From Acinetobacter guillouiae CIP 63.46 (lineage in GTDB: Bacteria; Pseudomonadota; Gammaproteobacteria; Pseudomonadales; Moraxellaceae): 64,000 bases of DNA. Where the stretch lies: positions 421,397 to 485,396 of the forward strand of contig NZ_KB849281.1 in assembly GCF_000368145.1 (NCBI RefSeq), written 5' to 3'. The notes beneath the pieces were generated by a model that worked only from the letters and a program-made list of their open reading frames with translations, was not told where the DNA came from and did not search any database. Numbering within the stretch: the stretch's first letter is position 1; every line of letters starts with the position of its first letter. Below are positions 22,115 to 31,663 of the stretch, piece after piece. Position numbers and translations under genes: made by a program.

Positions 22115-22286
22115 AAAATTATAAGTACAAGCACTCCCCACCCACTCATACTCATCAATCCAGTTGCCAATGCTATTGTTAATTTTTTCATTATCCATTC
22201 CTTGTTATTTTGAAAATAAAATATAGAACAGAAAATGAGTTATATGAAATAAATCCGATAAAAATTTACTAACTATTCAATAAAAA
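22115..22286 (-). repeat. Copy 1 of a 170-bp duplication (promoter and start of 40218-40979 gene)
   Basis: This segment is nearly identical to 40905-41074, differing by a 2-base CC insertion and three or four substitutions. It carries the promoter region, the ribosome site and the first codons MKKLTIALATGLMSMSGW of the secreted protein encoded at 40218-40979. The CC insertion shifts the frame directly after the Trp, and no downstream homology remains. It is therefore a truncated, nonfunctional gene start. Confidence 0.85.
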
Positions 22287-22417
22287 TAACCCGAACCTAA
22301 CTTCTTTTAAAACTATACATAAAGTAGAATTTTTCAGTACGCTGAGCACTTAAAATTAAAATCAAAATATTGATATTTAAATAAAAAATACCACAAACCA
22401 TATTTTTTAATTTCAAA

Positions 22418-22999
22418 TTATCCACCTTTGTAAAAGGCCAACTCTAAAGCTCTATATTCTGAAATTTCATAACCAACTTTATGCTGAATTAGTGTGAAAA
22501 AAATATTGAAATCCTCTTCTAACTTCAAATTATCAAGTAACTGCAGATATTCAATATAAATTTCAGCTTGTTTAAATTTTGAAATATATGATTTTTCTCC
22601 ACTCAAGAACTTAAAGACTCTACTGTCCCAAATTGCATATTTATTTGGATTAATGAAATGTAATAGCTTTGATGTTCCAACAAGAGAATTGTTAAATGCT
22701 TGCTTTAATAAATTAATTTCTTCAATTGAGATTACTTCTCCATTTTTTACTTTATTCAAAATTAATATTAAATTTTCAGAATTTGTAAGATCAATTTTTT
22801 TTAAAATTGTTGGCATCCATGAATAAGTAAAACTTATTCCTATAACGATATCATCCAATTGAATACGATCAATTTTTCTAAAATAATTTAAAAAATAAGA
22901 ATATGCTTGAAGATAGTTTTCTTTCTCACTGTTAAAATTATTTGCGATTTCCATTATTTGTTTAAAAATTTCTTGATTTGTTTTCGAAGTTAAAGACAC
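22418..22999 (-). CDS. Hypothetical helical protein, 193 aa (possible OGG/HhH-like fold)
   Basis: A soluble, mostly helical protein with very low GC. The central SKLLHFINPNKYAIWDSRVF resembles the segment conserved in a family of bacterial proteins annotated as 8-oxoguanine-glycosylase-like or unknown, where the invariant Asp lies in WDSRV. I cannot confirm glycosylase activity; the usual helix-hairpin-helix is not evident. It is an isolated gene between the rearrangement scar and the paa cluster, with base composition unlike the paa genes, suggesting horizontal arrival. Confidence 0.6.
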   Translation of the reverse strand: MSLTSKTNQEIFKQIMEIANNFNSEKENYLQAYSYFLNYFRKIDRIQLDDIVIGISFTYSWMPTILKKIDLTNSENLILILNKVKNGEVISIEEINLLKQAFNNSLVGTSKLLHFINPNKYAIWDSRVFKFLSGEKSYISKFKQAEIYIEYLQLLDNLKLEEDFNIFFTLIQHKVGYEISEYRALELAFYKGG

Positions 23000-23147
23000 G
23001 GCGTTTTTTACCTTAATATTGATTCATACATATAGTTTATATTGATTTTAACCTTTCCATTTAACATATTCAGCGTATACAACCCACCTATATCCCTTAA
23101 TACCTTTCCGTTACAGATGATACATCTAATCACAACTTTATATTTTA

Positions 23148-23735
23148 CTAGTACAACTTATGCTCAGCTTTAAAGTTTGTAAAATCCAACCGATTCTCTA
23201 AAGAAATCAAAGGTTCCACCTCTCGTAATGAATTTATACAACGCTGTGTAAGATGAATATATTCATTTGTTCCATTTCGCTTCCATTCAATTTCTTGTTC
23301 TAGTAAATCACGAACGACTTTTGCAGGACTTCCAAGAGCGAGCACATTTGCGGGTATAACTGCCTTGGCTTTAACTGTGCTATTGGCCCCAATAATGGTA
23401 TTTTCACCAATTTCAGCTTCATCAAGAATGACACTATTCATGCCAACCAAAACATTTTTGCCAATTGTACAGCCATGTAAAATAGCAGCATGACCGATAT
23501 GCCCATACTCTTCGATTAAGGTAATACTTTTCGGAAAGCCATGAATCACACAGTTATCTTGCACATTGGAATTTTTACAGACATGAATCTGTCCAAAATC
23601 AGCACGTAACGAAGCAAAAGGGCCAATATAAACGCCCTCTTCAAGAATAACATCACCAATTAATACAGCAGTTGGATGTACAAAGGCGTTAGGATGTACG
23701 ACTGGAATTACATTATCAATGGCATAACAAGGCAT
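23148..23735 (-). CDS. paaY: Phenylacetic acid degradation protein PaaY (gamma-carbonic-anhydrase-like thioesterase)
   Basis: The 195-residue protein is a left-handed beta-helix of hexapeptide repeats (for example [32 protein letters not shown]) with the metal-site histidines in NCVIHG and IGHAAILHG. PaaY is a thioesterase that clears dead-end CoA esters formed when ring-opened phenylacetate intermediates cyclise. It is the last gene of the minus-strand paa operon, 60 bp after paaX. Length and repeat pattern match PaaY, which carries a C-terminal helix absent from ordinary gamma-carbonic anhydrases. Confidence 0.9.
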   Translation of the reverse strand: MPCYAIDNVIPVVHPNAFVHPTAVLIGDVILEEGVYIGPFASLRADFGQIHVCKNSNVQDNCVIHGFPKSITLIEEYGHIGHAAILHGCTIGKNVLVGMNSVILDEAEIGENTIIGANSTVKAKAVIPANVLALGSPAKVVRDLLEQEIEWKRNGTNEYIHLTQRCINSLREVEPLISLENRLDFTNFKAEHKLY

Positions 23736-23795
23736 GTGAATAATCCATATTTTTCAAAGCTCAATTCATTTAAATAATTAAATGCGTTGGTGGGT

Positions 23796-24737
23796 TTAAG
23801 CGTCCATTTCCTCAACTTTTAAACCACCAAATCGCTTATAAAACATAGGATGTAAAGGTGGCATAAAACCTTCTGATGTGCGAGCAAACTGCATAAAATA
23901 CTCTTCCCCTGCAAAAACAACCAGTTGATAGAGGTTACTACTCAAATTTCTCGCATTCAGCGATAACCAGTTTGAAGGTAATAATTCAAATGGTAAATTT
24001 GGATCTTTTAATAAAATTCGGCGGAATTGATGAATAAGCAAAATACGGATTTGAAATGCTTGTGCGGCATCCATATCATCTGAATTTTCCACAAGATTTA
24101 AGAACTCTCGAAAATCTTGGATAAATTTTTCATAACGTGAATGTAACTCAAGAATTGGCCAATTAACTTCCACCATTCGTTTTACTGTTGGATAAGATTC
24201 TTGCCACAGTTGCAAAGTTTCAGCTTTAAAAATTACCACTTGATCTGTCATGTTCTGACTGAGCAATAAATTCTGTAATTTCAATTTATCGCAACTTGGA
24301 TAAGCCATTACATTACTTGCGATACTGGCAAAACCCAGCCACTCCAACTCTTTCTTTAAAATTTGTTTATTATCAATATCTAATGAACTGAGTAAGACCA
24401 AATCCCAACTTTGATCCCATTCTTTATGATTAAAATTATAAATTTTAGTATCTGCGAGTGTAAAACCATTGAGACTACTTTCAGTCACACGATAATAACT
24501 TGTACGACCAATTTTTTCAGACACTAACCAGCCATTTTGTACCAATCTAAATACAGCAGTCCGTACCGAACGCTCATTGAGTCCAAAAACACTCATTAAC
24601 TGAATCAAACTTGCAAGACTGATAATCCCACCGTGATGATGAACACAATCACCAAAAACCGTCATGATCAGTGACGTTCCACTTAACATTTCTTTGGTAA
24701 TAAAATCATCTATAGCAAGTTTTAATTTTGAATTCAT
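23796..24737 (-). CDS. paaX: Phenylacetate pathway repressor PaaX
   Basis: The 313-residue regulator has an N-terminal winged helix (SLIQLMSVFGLNERSVRTAVFRL, then QNGWLVSEKIGRTSYYRVT) and the PaaX C-terminal domain (DQSWDLVLLSSLD; LPFELLPSNWLS). In E. coli PaaX represses the paa genes and is released by phenylacetyl-CoA. It is encoded within the operon it presumably controls, between paaK and paaY. Candidate operators in this window are the GATAC-N26/27-GTATC palindromes at 34273, 37076 and 37227. Confidence 0.92.
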   Translation of the reverse strand: MNSKLKLAIDDFITKEMLSGTSLIMTVFGDCVHHHGGIISLASLIQLMSVFGLNERSVRTAVFRLVQNGWLVSEKIGRTSYYRVTESSLNGFTLADTKIYNFNHKEWDQSWDLVLLSSLDIDNKQILKKELEWLGFASIASNVMAYPSCDKLKLQNLLLSQNMTDQVVIFKAETLQLWQESYPTVKRMVEVNWPILELHSRYEKFIQDFREFLNLVENSDDMDAAQAFQIRILLIHQFRRILLKDPNLPFELLPSNWLSLNARNLSSNLYQLVVFAGEEYFMQFARTSEGFMPPLHPMFYKRFGGLKVEEMDA

Positions 24738-24786
24738 AATGTTCGATAGGACCTTAATTTAAAAATCTCAAATAACAACAATCAAA

Positions 24787-26115
24787 TTAACCGAGGCTAA
24801 GCGTACTTGATGGATGTGTAACATGATTATTGCTGCGCAAATCAAATACACGCTGAGCCTTACCTTCTGAACGTGGCAATGCCCCTTCTGTCAAAATTTC
24901 AATGCTTACCGTAATTCCAACCATCGTTTTGATCTTAGTTTTGAGCTGAGTACACAGTTGTGCGTGTATTTCCTGAGGTATATCTTGACGCATTTCTGTA
25001 CGGATGTGCAATCCATCCAGATGACCTTGTTTACAAATCTGAATCTCATAATTAGGAACCAATTCAGGGATTTGTAAAATTTGTTCTTCAATTTGAGATG
25101 GAAATACATTTACACCACGAATAATCATCATATCATCACTACGTCCAACAATTTTATCCATACGGCGCATTGTTCTTGCTGTGCCTGGCAATAAACGAGT
25201 CAAATCTCGGGTTCGGTAACGAATGACAGGCATGCCTTCTTTGGTAATCGTGGTAAAAACTAATTCGCCCAATTCACCATCAGCCAACACTTCTCCTGTT
25301 TCTGGATTGATAATTTCAGGATAAAAATGATCTTCCCAAATGGTTAAACCATCTTTAGTCTCTAGACACTCCATCGCCACACCGGGTCCCATCACTTCAG
25401 ATAGGCCATAGATATCCAGTGCATCGATCCTTAAACGATCTTCAATTTCTTTACGCATCTCATTGGTCCACGGTTCCGCACCAAATATTCCGGTTTTAAT
25501 GGAGCACTCTTTAGCAGTACCAAATCTTTTCTCCAATGCTTCAATGATATTTAAGCAATAGGATGGTGTCACCATAATTGCCGTGGGGTTAAAGTCATGT
25601 ATTAATTGTACTTGCTTTTCAGTTTGACCACCTGACATAGGAATGACCGTTGCGCCTAAGCGCTCAACACCATAGTGCGCACCTAGACCACCAGTGAATA
25701 GTCCATAGCCATAAGACACTTGAATAATATCTTGATTACTTAAACCTGCAGCACGTAAAGAACGCGCCACAACATCAGACCAAACTTGAATATCTTTTTG
25801 GGTATATCCTACAACAGTGGGTTGCCCCGTTGTACCTGACGAGGCATGTACTCTGACTATTTGCTGTTGTGGAACTGCAAACATGCCAAATGGATAATTT
25901 TCGCGTAAATCTTTTTTAGAGGTAAATGGAAATTTAGCTAGATCTGCTAAAGTTTTAAAATCATCAGGATGTATCCCAACTTCATCAAATTTCTGACGAT
26001 AGACGGCACTATTCTGATAAGCATGTTGCAATGTTTGTTTCATACGTTCAAATTGAACATTGCGTAATTCATCAACCGATGCTTTTTCTAAATGTTCCAA
26101 TGTATTGTTATTCAT
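24787..26115 (-). CDS. paaK: Phenylacetate-CoA ligase PaaK
   Basis: The 442-residue ANL-superfamily enzyme activates phenylacetate to phenylacetyl-CoA with ATP, the entry step of the pathway. It has the P-loop HASSGTTGQPTVVGYT, YGLSEVMGPGVA, and the AMP-binding C-terminal motifs YRTRDLTRL and GRSDDMMIIRGVNVFPSQ that distinguish PaaK-type ligases. The ATG follows GGGAG. A hairpin at 26130-26150 sits just upstream of this ribosome site, within the operon. Confidence 0.95.
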   Translation of the reverse strand: MNNNTLEHLEKASVDELRNVQFERMKQTLQHAYQNSAVYRQKFDEVGIHPDDFKTLADLAKFPFTSKKDLRENYPFGMFAVPQQQIVRVHASSGTTGQPTVVGYTQKDIQVWSDVVARSLRAAGLSNQDIIQVSYGYGLFTGGLGAHYGVERLGATVIPMSGGQTEKQVQLIHDFNPTAIMVTPSYCLNIIEALEKRFGTAKECSIKTGIFGAEPWTNEMRKEIEDRLRIDALDIYGLSEVMGPGVAMECLETKDGLTIWEDHFYPEIINPETGEVLADGELGELVFTTITKEGMPVIRYRTRDLTRLLPGTARTMRRMDKIVGRSDDMMIIRGVNVFPSQIEEQILQIPELVPNYEIQICKQGHLDGLHIRTEMRQDIPQEIHAQLCTQLKTKIKTMVGITVSIEILTEGALPRSEGKAQRVFDLRSNNHVTHPSSTLSLG

Positions 26116-26129
26116 ATTGTTACTCCCTG

Positions 26130-26150
26130 AACAGCCATCCTTTGGCTGTT
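26130..26150 (-). promoter_or_regulatory. Intra-operon hairpin between paaJ and paaK
   Basis: AACAGCCA and TGGCTGTT form a perfect 8-bp stem with a 5-base loop in the 69-bp paaJ-paaK gap. No T-run follows, so it is more likely an RNA-processing or stability element, or a partial attenuator, than a full terminator. Confidence 0.5.
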
Positions 26151-26184
26151 TCTTAAAATCCTTGGTTTGGTCTTGCAGTGGTTG

Positions 26185-27399
26185 TTATGCGTCAAAATTT
26201 TCCAAAATAAGCGCAACACCTTGCCCAACACCCACACACATCGTACATAGTGCATATTTTCCATTACGGCGTTTCAATTCTTTCATTGCCGTGATCACCA
26301 AACGTGTACCACTCATACCCAATGGATGACCTAAAGCAATTGCTCCGCCATTGGGATTGACACGTGCATCATCATCGTCCAGACCCAGTTCACGCATTAC
26401 TGCAAGTGATTGTGCTGCAAATGCTTCATTCAGCTCAATGACATCCATTTGATCCAGACTTAAACCTGTCTGTTTCAGCAGTTTTTGTACTGCTGGTACT
26501 GGACCAATTCCCATATATTTTGCTTCAACACCTGCACTCACCATTGCAATAACTTTGGCAAGTGGTTTCAACTGATTTGCCGTTGCAAAACTTTCACTGG
26601 TCAATAACACACAAGCGGCTCCATCATTTACACCCGATGCATTTCCTGCTGTGACAGAACCATCTTGTTTGCGGAATGGTGCTTTTAATTTTGCCAAACT
26701 TTCCAGTGAGGTATCTGCGCGTGGTTGTTCATCTTCAGTTATACGTGTTAGATTTTTTTTACGATCGATTATTTCTACAGCACATATTTCTTCTGCAAAC
26801 ACGCCATTAAGTTGCGCAGTTGCCGTTTTTTTCTGACTATTGAAAGCAAATAAATCCTGATCTTCACGGCTAATCTGAAACTTTTCAGCAACGTTTTCTG
26901 CGGTTTCAGGCATGCTGTCCACCCCAAAATTTGCTTTAAATTTTGGATTGATAAAGCGCCAACCAATAGTTGTATCATAAATACTTGGTGTTCGGCTAAA
27001 AGCGGTTTCTGGCTTGGACTGTACAAATGGCGCACGACTCATTGACTCAACACCACCTGCCAATACAAATTGTGCTTCACCTGACTTAATAGCACGTGCA
27101 GCCAAACCAATCGCATCTAATCCCGAAGCACATAAACGGTTTACCGTAATCGCAGGTACTGATTCTGGTAGTCCCGCAAGTAATGATGCCATTCGAGCGA
27201 CGTTACGATTATCCTCACCGGCTTGGTTGGCACAACCAAGGATAAGCTCATCTAACTGATCCCAAGCCAACGTAGGATGTTGTTGTTTTAAATATTGAAT
27301 CGGCAAAGCAGCCAAATCATCTGTACGAATACTACTTAAAGCTCCTGCATAACGACCAATTGGAGTACGAATAGCATCACAAATAAACACTTGTTCCAT
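26185..27399 (-). CDS. paaJ: 3-oxoadipyl-CoA thiolase PaaJ
   Basis: The 404-residue thiolase cleaves 3-oxoadipyl-CoA to succinyl-CoA and acetyl-CoA, the last step of phenylacetate breakdown, and can also serve the beta-ketoadipate pathway. The catalytic nucleophile is in NRLCASGLDAIGLA. The C-terminal thiolase motifs are NEAFAAQS, NPNGGAIALGHPLGMSG, and CMCVGVGQG with the second active cysteine. It follows paaH by 10 bp with an AAGGAG site overlapping the paaH end. Confidence 0.94.
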   Translation of the reverse strand: MEQVFICDAIRTPIGRYAGALSSIRTDDLAALPIQYLKQQHPTLAWDQLDELILGCANQAGEDNRNVARMASLLAGLPESVPAITVNRLCASGLDAIGLAARAIKSGEAQFVLAGGVESMSRAPFVQSKPETAFSRTPSIYDTTIGWRFINPKFKANFGVDSMPETAENVAEKFQISREDQDLFAFNSQKKTATAQLNGVFAEEICAVEIIDRKKNLTRITEDEQPRADTSLESLAKLKAPFRKQDGSVTAGNASGVNDGAACVLLTSESFATANQLKPLAKVIAMVSAGVEAKYMGIGPVPAVQKLLKQTGLSLDQMDVIELNEAFAAQSLAVMRELGLDDDDARVNPNGGAIALGHPLGMSGTRLVITAMKELKRRNGKYALCTMCVGVGQGVALILENFDA

Positions 27400-27409
27400 T
27401 TTTTACTCC

Positions 27410-28963
27410 TTATCCTGCTTGTTTTAATTGTTGTGCTTGCTGCACGGGTAAAGCCAAAGCAGCAACTTTTTTTCTTAAATACAGACTTGGGCGATAACGT
27501 TCCTCACCATAAACTTGATGTAAATTTTCTAAAATCATCAAAATCTGTTGTGCACCCAGTTGCGTCATCCATTGGAACGGACCTTGCGGATAATTCACTC
27601 CAAATCTCATGGCAGCATCAATATCGTGTTCTGTCGCGACATCATGCAAAACCGCCTCGCAAGCTTCATTGACTAACATTGCAATGCTTCGCATTACATA
27701 TAACCCAGGATGATCTTTTGTCCAAACTACATGAACACCAATTGCAGCAAAGAATTGTGTCATTTTTTCTTGATCTGCTTGGCAACATGCTGGAGATGCC
27801 GTCGCTGCAATTGCTTTAGCCTTGTTCCAATCCGCATGCCAATCCATCAGTACAACTTTTTGATGTGTATAAACAATATCGGCAGATTCGCCTTGCGTGA
27901 GTTGGAGATCAATATCATCAATTTGAATATAATTTTGTTGAGACACAACTTTGTTGATATTGAATGTCGTTTGATTTTTTAGGCGCTGAATAAAATCAGC
28001 TTGATTGGCCCATTCACCATGGATACTCACATTCATGTTCTGTGAGCTATCCTGAGTCATTTCAGGTAAGCGATATACTGGTGTTGGTTGTTCTTGATGA
28101 TAATTATAGAAGCCTTGTTTATTTTTACGCCCCAAACAACCTGCATCTACCAGTTGTTTTTGAATAAGAGAGGGACGATAACGTGGCTCGTAAAAAAATT
28201 CCTGATAAACGCTCTGTGTCACTGAAAAATTCACATCTTGACCAATTAAATCCGTCAACTCACATGGTCCCATCACAAAGCGACCACATTCACGTAAAAT
28301 GAAATCTAACTGTTCAGGCGTCGTCACATTTTCCTGTAAAGCACGGAAAGCTTCAGCATAATACGGACGAGCCACGCGGTTCACAATAAAACCAGGCGTA
28401 GATTTGGCTAAAACGGGTACTTTGTTCCATGTCTGCATCAGATTACACAAAGCATCTGCATTCACTTTGGCAGTTTTTAAGCCTTGTACAATTTCAACTA
28501 GTTTCATTACCGGTGCAGGGTTAAAAAAGTGTAATCCAATCACACGTTCAGGTTGCGGAATCACAGACGCTATTGCAGTTATTGAAATGGAGGAGGTATT
28601 AGAAGCAAAAATAGTCTGTTCTGAGCAAATTGCAGCAAGTTGTTGAAAAATGCTTTGTTTCACTTCTTTATTTTCCACTACAGCTTCAATAATTAATCCT
28701 GCTGCCGCAAGTTGTTGAATATCATCCGCCACAGTTAAATTCACCAATGCACTGTCCACAAGGGCCTGTGTTATTTTTCCAGCTTGTACACGTTTATTCA
28801 GTTGTACTGTCAGCTGTGCAAGTGATGCCTTGGCTATATTGAGATCATGGTCAAAGAGCAGCGTTTGATGACCATTCATCGCAGCCAGTTGAGCAATCCC
28901 GATACCCATCGTTCCTGCACCAATAACAGCGACATTTGCTTGCTGTAAATTGAATTGTTGCAT
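27410..28963 (-). CDS. paaH: 3-hydroxyadipyl-CoA dehydrogenase PaaH
   Basis: The enzyme oxidises 3-hydroxyadipyl-CoA to 3-oxoadipyl-CoA with NAD. It has an N-terminal Rossmann motif (VAVIGAGTMGIGIAQ), the HAD signature around GLHFFNPAPVMKLVEIV with the catalytic His, and a second C-terminal dehydrogenase domain (QGPFQWMTQLG), giving about 517 residues as usual for PaaH. I prefer the ATG at 28961-28963: AAAGGA lies eight bases upstream. The alternative ATG at 28970-28972 would overlap the paaG stop and leave no spacing. Confidence 0.93.
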   Translation of the reverse strand: MQQFNLQQANVAVIGAGTMGIGIAQLAAMNGHQTLLFDHDLNIAKASLAQLTVQLNKRVQAGKITQALVDSALVNLTVADDIQQLAAAGLIIEAVVENKEVKQSIFQQLAAICSEQTIFASNTSSISITAIASVIPQPERVIGLHFFNPAPVMKLVEIVQGLKTAKVNADALCNLMQTWNKVPVLAKSTPGFIVNRVARPYYAEAFRALQENVTTPEQLDFILRECGRFVMGPCELTDLIGQDVNFSVTQSVYQEFFYEPRYRPSLIQKQLVDAGCLGRKNKQGFYNYHQEQPTPVYRLPEMTQDSSQNMNVSIHGEWANQADFIQRLKNQTTFNINKVVSQQNYIQIDDIDLQLTQGESADIVYTHQKVVLMDWHADWNKAKAIAATASPACCQADQEKMTQFFAAIGVHVVWTKDHPGLYVMRSIAMLVNEACEAVLHDVATEHDIDAAMRFGVNYPQGPFQWMTQLGAQQILMILENLHQVYGEERYRPSLYLRKKVAALALPVQQAQQLKQAG

Positions 28964-28965
28964 GA

Positions 28966-29757
28966 TTAGCATCCTTTAAATTCAGGGCTACGCTTTTGCA
29001 TAAATGCTTGTACGCCTTCTTTATAATCGCTGGAACGACCTGCTAAACGCTGTAAGTCACGCTCTAAAATCAATTGATCATCTAGGCTATTGTCAGCAGC
29101 AGCATGGATTGCTTTTTTTATTAAAGACAAGCCATAGGTGGGTTGTGTTGCCAAATGCTTAGCCAATTTTTCCGCTTCAGCTTTGAGTTGTTCATCTGCA
29201 ACACTTTGCCAAATCATGCCCAGTTGCTCTGCCTTTTCAGCAGAAATTTTATCGCCCAGCATTGCCAAACCCATTGCCTGCGCGCGTCCAACCAAACGGG
29301 GTAAAAACCAAGTGCCTCCTGAGTCAGGCACCAATCCTAAGCGACAAAAGGCTTGAATAAATGATGCAGATTTTGCGGCAAGAACAATGTCACAAGCCAA
29401 GGCAATATTTGCACCTGCTCCAGCCGCCACACCATTTACTGCACAAATCACGGGTTTCTGCATTTCTGTAATCAGTTTGATTAATGGGTTGTAATATTTT
29501 TCAATCGATACCCCCAAATCAGGTGCGTCTGCATTGGGATCAACCACTCGATCAGCTAAATCCTGCCCGGCACAAAAACCACGACCTTCGGCTGAAATCA
29601 CCACCGCGCGAATATTTGAATCTTTGGCCCAGGCCTTTAATGTTTGTGATACTTCATGATGCATCGTTTCATTAAAACTATTCAGTTGCTTTGGGCGATT
29701 AAAAGTTAAATAACCGACTGCATTTTTTTCTTCAACAATTATGGTTTGGTAATCCAT
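28966..29757 (-). CDS. paaG: 1,2-epoxyphenylacetyl-CoA isomerase PaaG
   Basis: This crotonase-fold isomerase converts ring-1,2-epoxyphenylacetyl-CoA to the oxepin form. The protein has about 263 residues with the oxyanion-hole stretch CAVNGVAAGAGANIALACD and a conserved Asp in LGLVPDSGGTWFLPRL, typical of PaaG. The start is set at ATG 29755-29757, which overlaps the paaF TGA (TGATG, translational coupling); GAGG lies upstream. A GTG one codon earlier is less likely. Confidence 0.92.
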   Translation of the reverse strand: MDYQTIIVEEKNAVGYLTFNRPKQLNSFNETMHHEVSQTLKAWAKDSNIRAVVISAEGRGFCAGQDLADRVVDPNADAPDLGVSIEKYYNPLIKLITEMQKPVICAVNGVAAGAGANIALACDIVLAAKSASFIQAFCRLGLVPDSGGTWFLPRLVGRAQAMGLAMLGDKISAEKAEQLGMIWQSVADEQLKAEAEKLAKHLATQPTYGLSLIKKAIHAAADNSLDDQLILERDLQRLAGRSSDYKEGVQAFMQKRSPEFKGC

Positions 29758-30527
29758 CACACACCTCTAAATTCTGGTTTTCTTTTTTCAAAAAATGCAT
29801 CAATACCTTCCTTACGGTCTTGAGTTGCCGTAAGCCAGACAAAATGCTGACGTTCTTGCTTCAAGCCTTGGCTTAAAGTTACTTCATGGATGGATTTCAA
29901 CGATTGTTTAATGACATGGATTGCCAATGGCGCTTGTTTGGCAATTTTTTCTGCCAGTTCAATTGCATATTGCACCGTCAGTGCGCTTGGGCAAATTTGG
30001 CTACTAATGCCATGTTGCAATGCAAGCGCTGCAGAAATACGTTCCCCTGTCATTGCCCAACGCATGGCCAATTGCTGTCCGACCAAACGTGCTAAACGCT
30101 GTGTACCACCTGCACCAGGCAACATACCCAAACCAATTTCGGGTAAGGCAAATTGTGCATTTTCACCAGTCAGCACAATATCGCCATGCAAGGCGAGCTC
30201 AAAGCCTGCACCAAAGGCAAAGCCATTGATCGCCATAATGATTGGTTTTGAAAACTCATCAATGTGTTTCCATAGTAACGGACGTTGATCTTGCTGGATT
30301 GTCACCACATCAAGGGCTGCCAATTCTTTTAGATCAGCACCCGCTGCAAAACATGTTTCATTACCGGTAATCACAACAGTTTTAATACTTTGGTCCCGCT
30401 CTAAATCTTGCAGCACATCCACAAGTTGTTTTAAGGTGGCATTATTTAGCGCATTATGTTTTTCTGGGCGATTTAACTCGATAAGCATGACGCCTGTTTT
30501 CACTAAACTGGTTTTTAAGAAATCCAT
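29757..30527 (-). CDS. paaF: 2,3-dehydroadipyl-CoA hydratase PaaF
   Basis: The 256-residue enoyl-CoA hydratase of the crotonase family acts on 2,3-dehydroadipyl-CoA to give 3-hydroxyadipyl-CoA. It has the oxyanion-hole region MAINGFAFGAGFELALHGD and both catalytic-glutamate regions (FELALHGD and LPEIGLGMLPGAGGTQRL). Its stop overlaps the paaG start by one base. It follows paaE after 25 bp. Confidence 0.92.
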   Translation of the reverse strand: MDFLKTSLVKTGVMLIELNRPEKHNALNNATLKQLVDVLQDLERDQSIKTVVITGNETCFAAGADLKELAALDVVTIQQDQRPLLWKHIDEFSKPIIMAINGFAFGAGFELALHGDIVLTGENAQFALPEIGLGMLPGAGGTQRLARLVGQQLAMRWAMTGERISAALALQHGISSQICPSALTVQYAIELAEKIAKQAPLAIHVIKQSLKSIHEVTLSQGLKQERQHFVWLTATQDRKEGIDAFFEKRKPEFRGV

Positions 30528-30552
30528 CTCTCTGCTCCAATGTTATTCCGTT

Positions 30553-31611
30553 TTATTCATCAAAACTCAAACGCACATTTGGAGTCGTTGGCAATGCTTG
30601 ACAGCTGAGTACATAACCTTTTGCAAGTTCTTCAGGTTCAAGACTATAGTTAATTGCCATCTCGACCTTGCCTTCAAGTACTTTGCATTTACAGGTTGCG
30701 CACACGCCACCTTTACATGCATAAGGTAAATCAGCACCGGCACGTAATGCAGCATCTAGAATACTGTCATCTTCTTTGGCGACTTCAATGATCAACTCGC
30801 GCCCATCCAGCACAATATTGACTTTTTCTTCATTACGATTGCCAATATGCTGCGCTGTGGCTTTTTTCACAGCCCCAGTATTAAAACGTTCAGTATGAAT
30901 TTTACTGCGTTCAATGCCAAATTCAGGTAAAACCGTTTCGATGGCCTCCATCATTTCATTGGGACCACAGGCAAAACAATGATCAAATTCTGCATGAATC
31001 AGATTTGCTTTAAATAATAATTGCAGTTTTTCAGCATCAATCCGACCATTAAACAAAGCACTGTCATTCATTTCACGAGAGAAGACATTGATCAATTGAA
31101 AACGCTCTTTAAAACGATCTTTTAAATCCATAATTTGCTCAGCAAACATGGTTTGTTTCCAAGTACGATTGCCATAAATCAGGGTAAAACTGGCAGCTTG
31201 TTGCTGTAATAACACTGTTTTTATAATGGATAAAATTGGGGTAATTCCACTGCCTGCGGCAAATCCTAAGTAGTTTTTTCCTCCAGTTTTGGCAACTTTT
31301 TGAAAAAAAATCCCTTGCGGCGGCATTACTTCAAGTTGATCACCGGCTTTTAAATTGTCATTTGCCCAAGTTGAAAATTGACCTTGATCAATTTTTTTAA
31401 TCGCGATACTCATATCTTCTTGAACATCACTACAAATCGAATAACAACGACGAATTTCACCACTTTCTGTTAAATGGCGAATAGTTAAATGTTGCCCTGG
31501 TTGATACTGAAAGCGCTGTTGCTGTTCTGGGGTAAGATCAAACGCAATACAAATCGCCTGCTCAGTTTGAGGCGTAATTGATTTTATGGTTAATGGTACA
31601 AATTGACTCAT
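30553..31611 (-). CDS. paaE: Phenylacetyl-CoA epoxidase reductase subunit PaaE
   Basis: The 352-residue reductase delivers electrons from NADPH to the PaaABC oxygenase. Domains in order are an FAD-binding barrel (RRCYSICS), an NAD(P) domain (AAGSGITPILSIIK; CFACGPNEMME), and a C-terminal plant-type ferredoxin domain (YACKGGVCATCKCKVLEG, with the fourth Cys in YVLSCQALP). It lies in paaABCDE order, 52 bp after paaD. Confidence 0.94.
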   Translation of the reverse strand: MSQFVPLTIKSITPQTEQAICIAFDLTPEQQQRFQYQPGQHLTIRHLTESGEIRRCYSICSDVQEDMSIAIKKIDQGQFSTWANDNLKAGDQLEVMPPQGIFFQKVAKTGGKNYLGFAAGSGITPILSIIKTVLLQQQAASFTLIYGNRTWKQTMFAEQIMDLKDRFKERFQLINVFSREMNDSALFNGRIDAEKLQLLFKANLIHAEFDHCFACGPNEMMEAIETVLPEFGIERSKIHTERFNTGAVKKATAQHIGNRNEEKVNIVLDGRELIIEVAKEDDSILDAALRAGADLPYACKGGVCATCKCKVLEGKVEMAINYSLEPEELAKGYVLSCQALPTTPNVRLSFDE

Positions 31612-31663
31612 GTGAAAATCCCTCTTTCATTTTAACTTTTCAAACTGTTGAACAATGTTCAAC

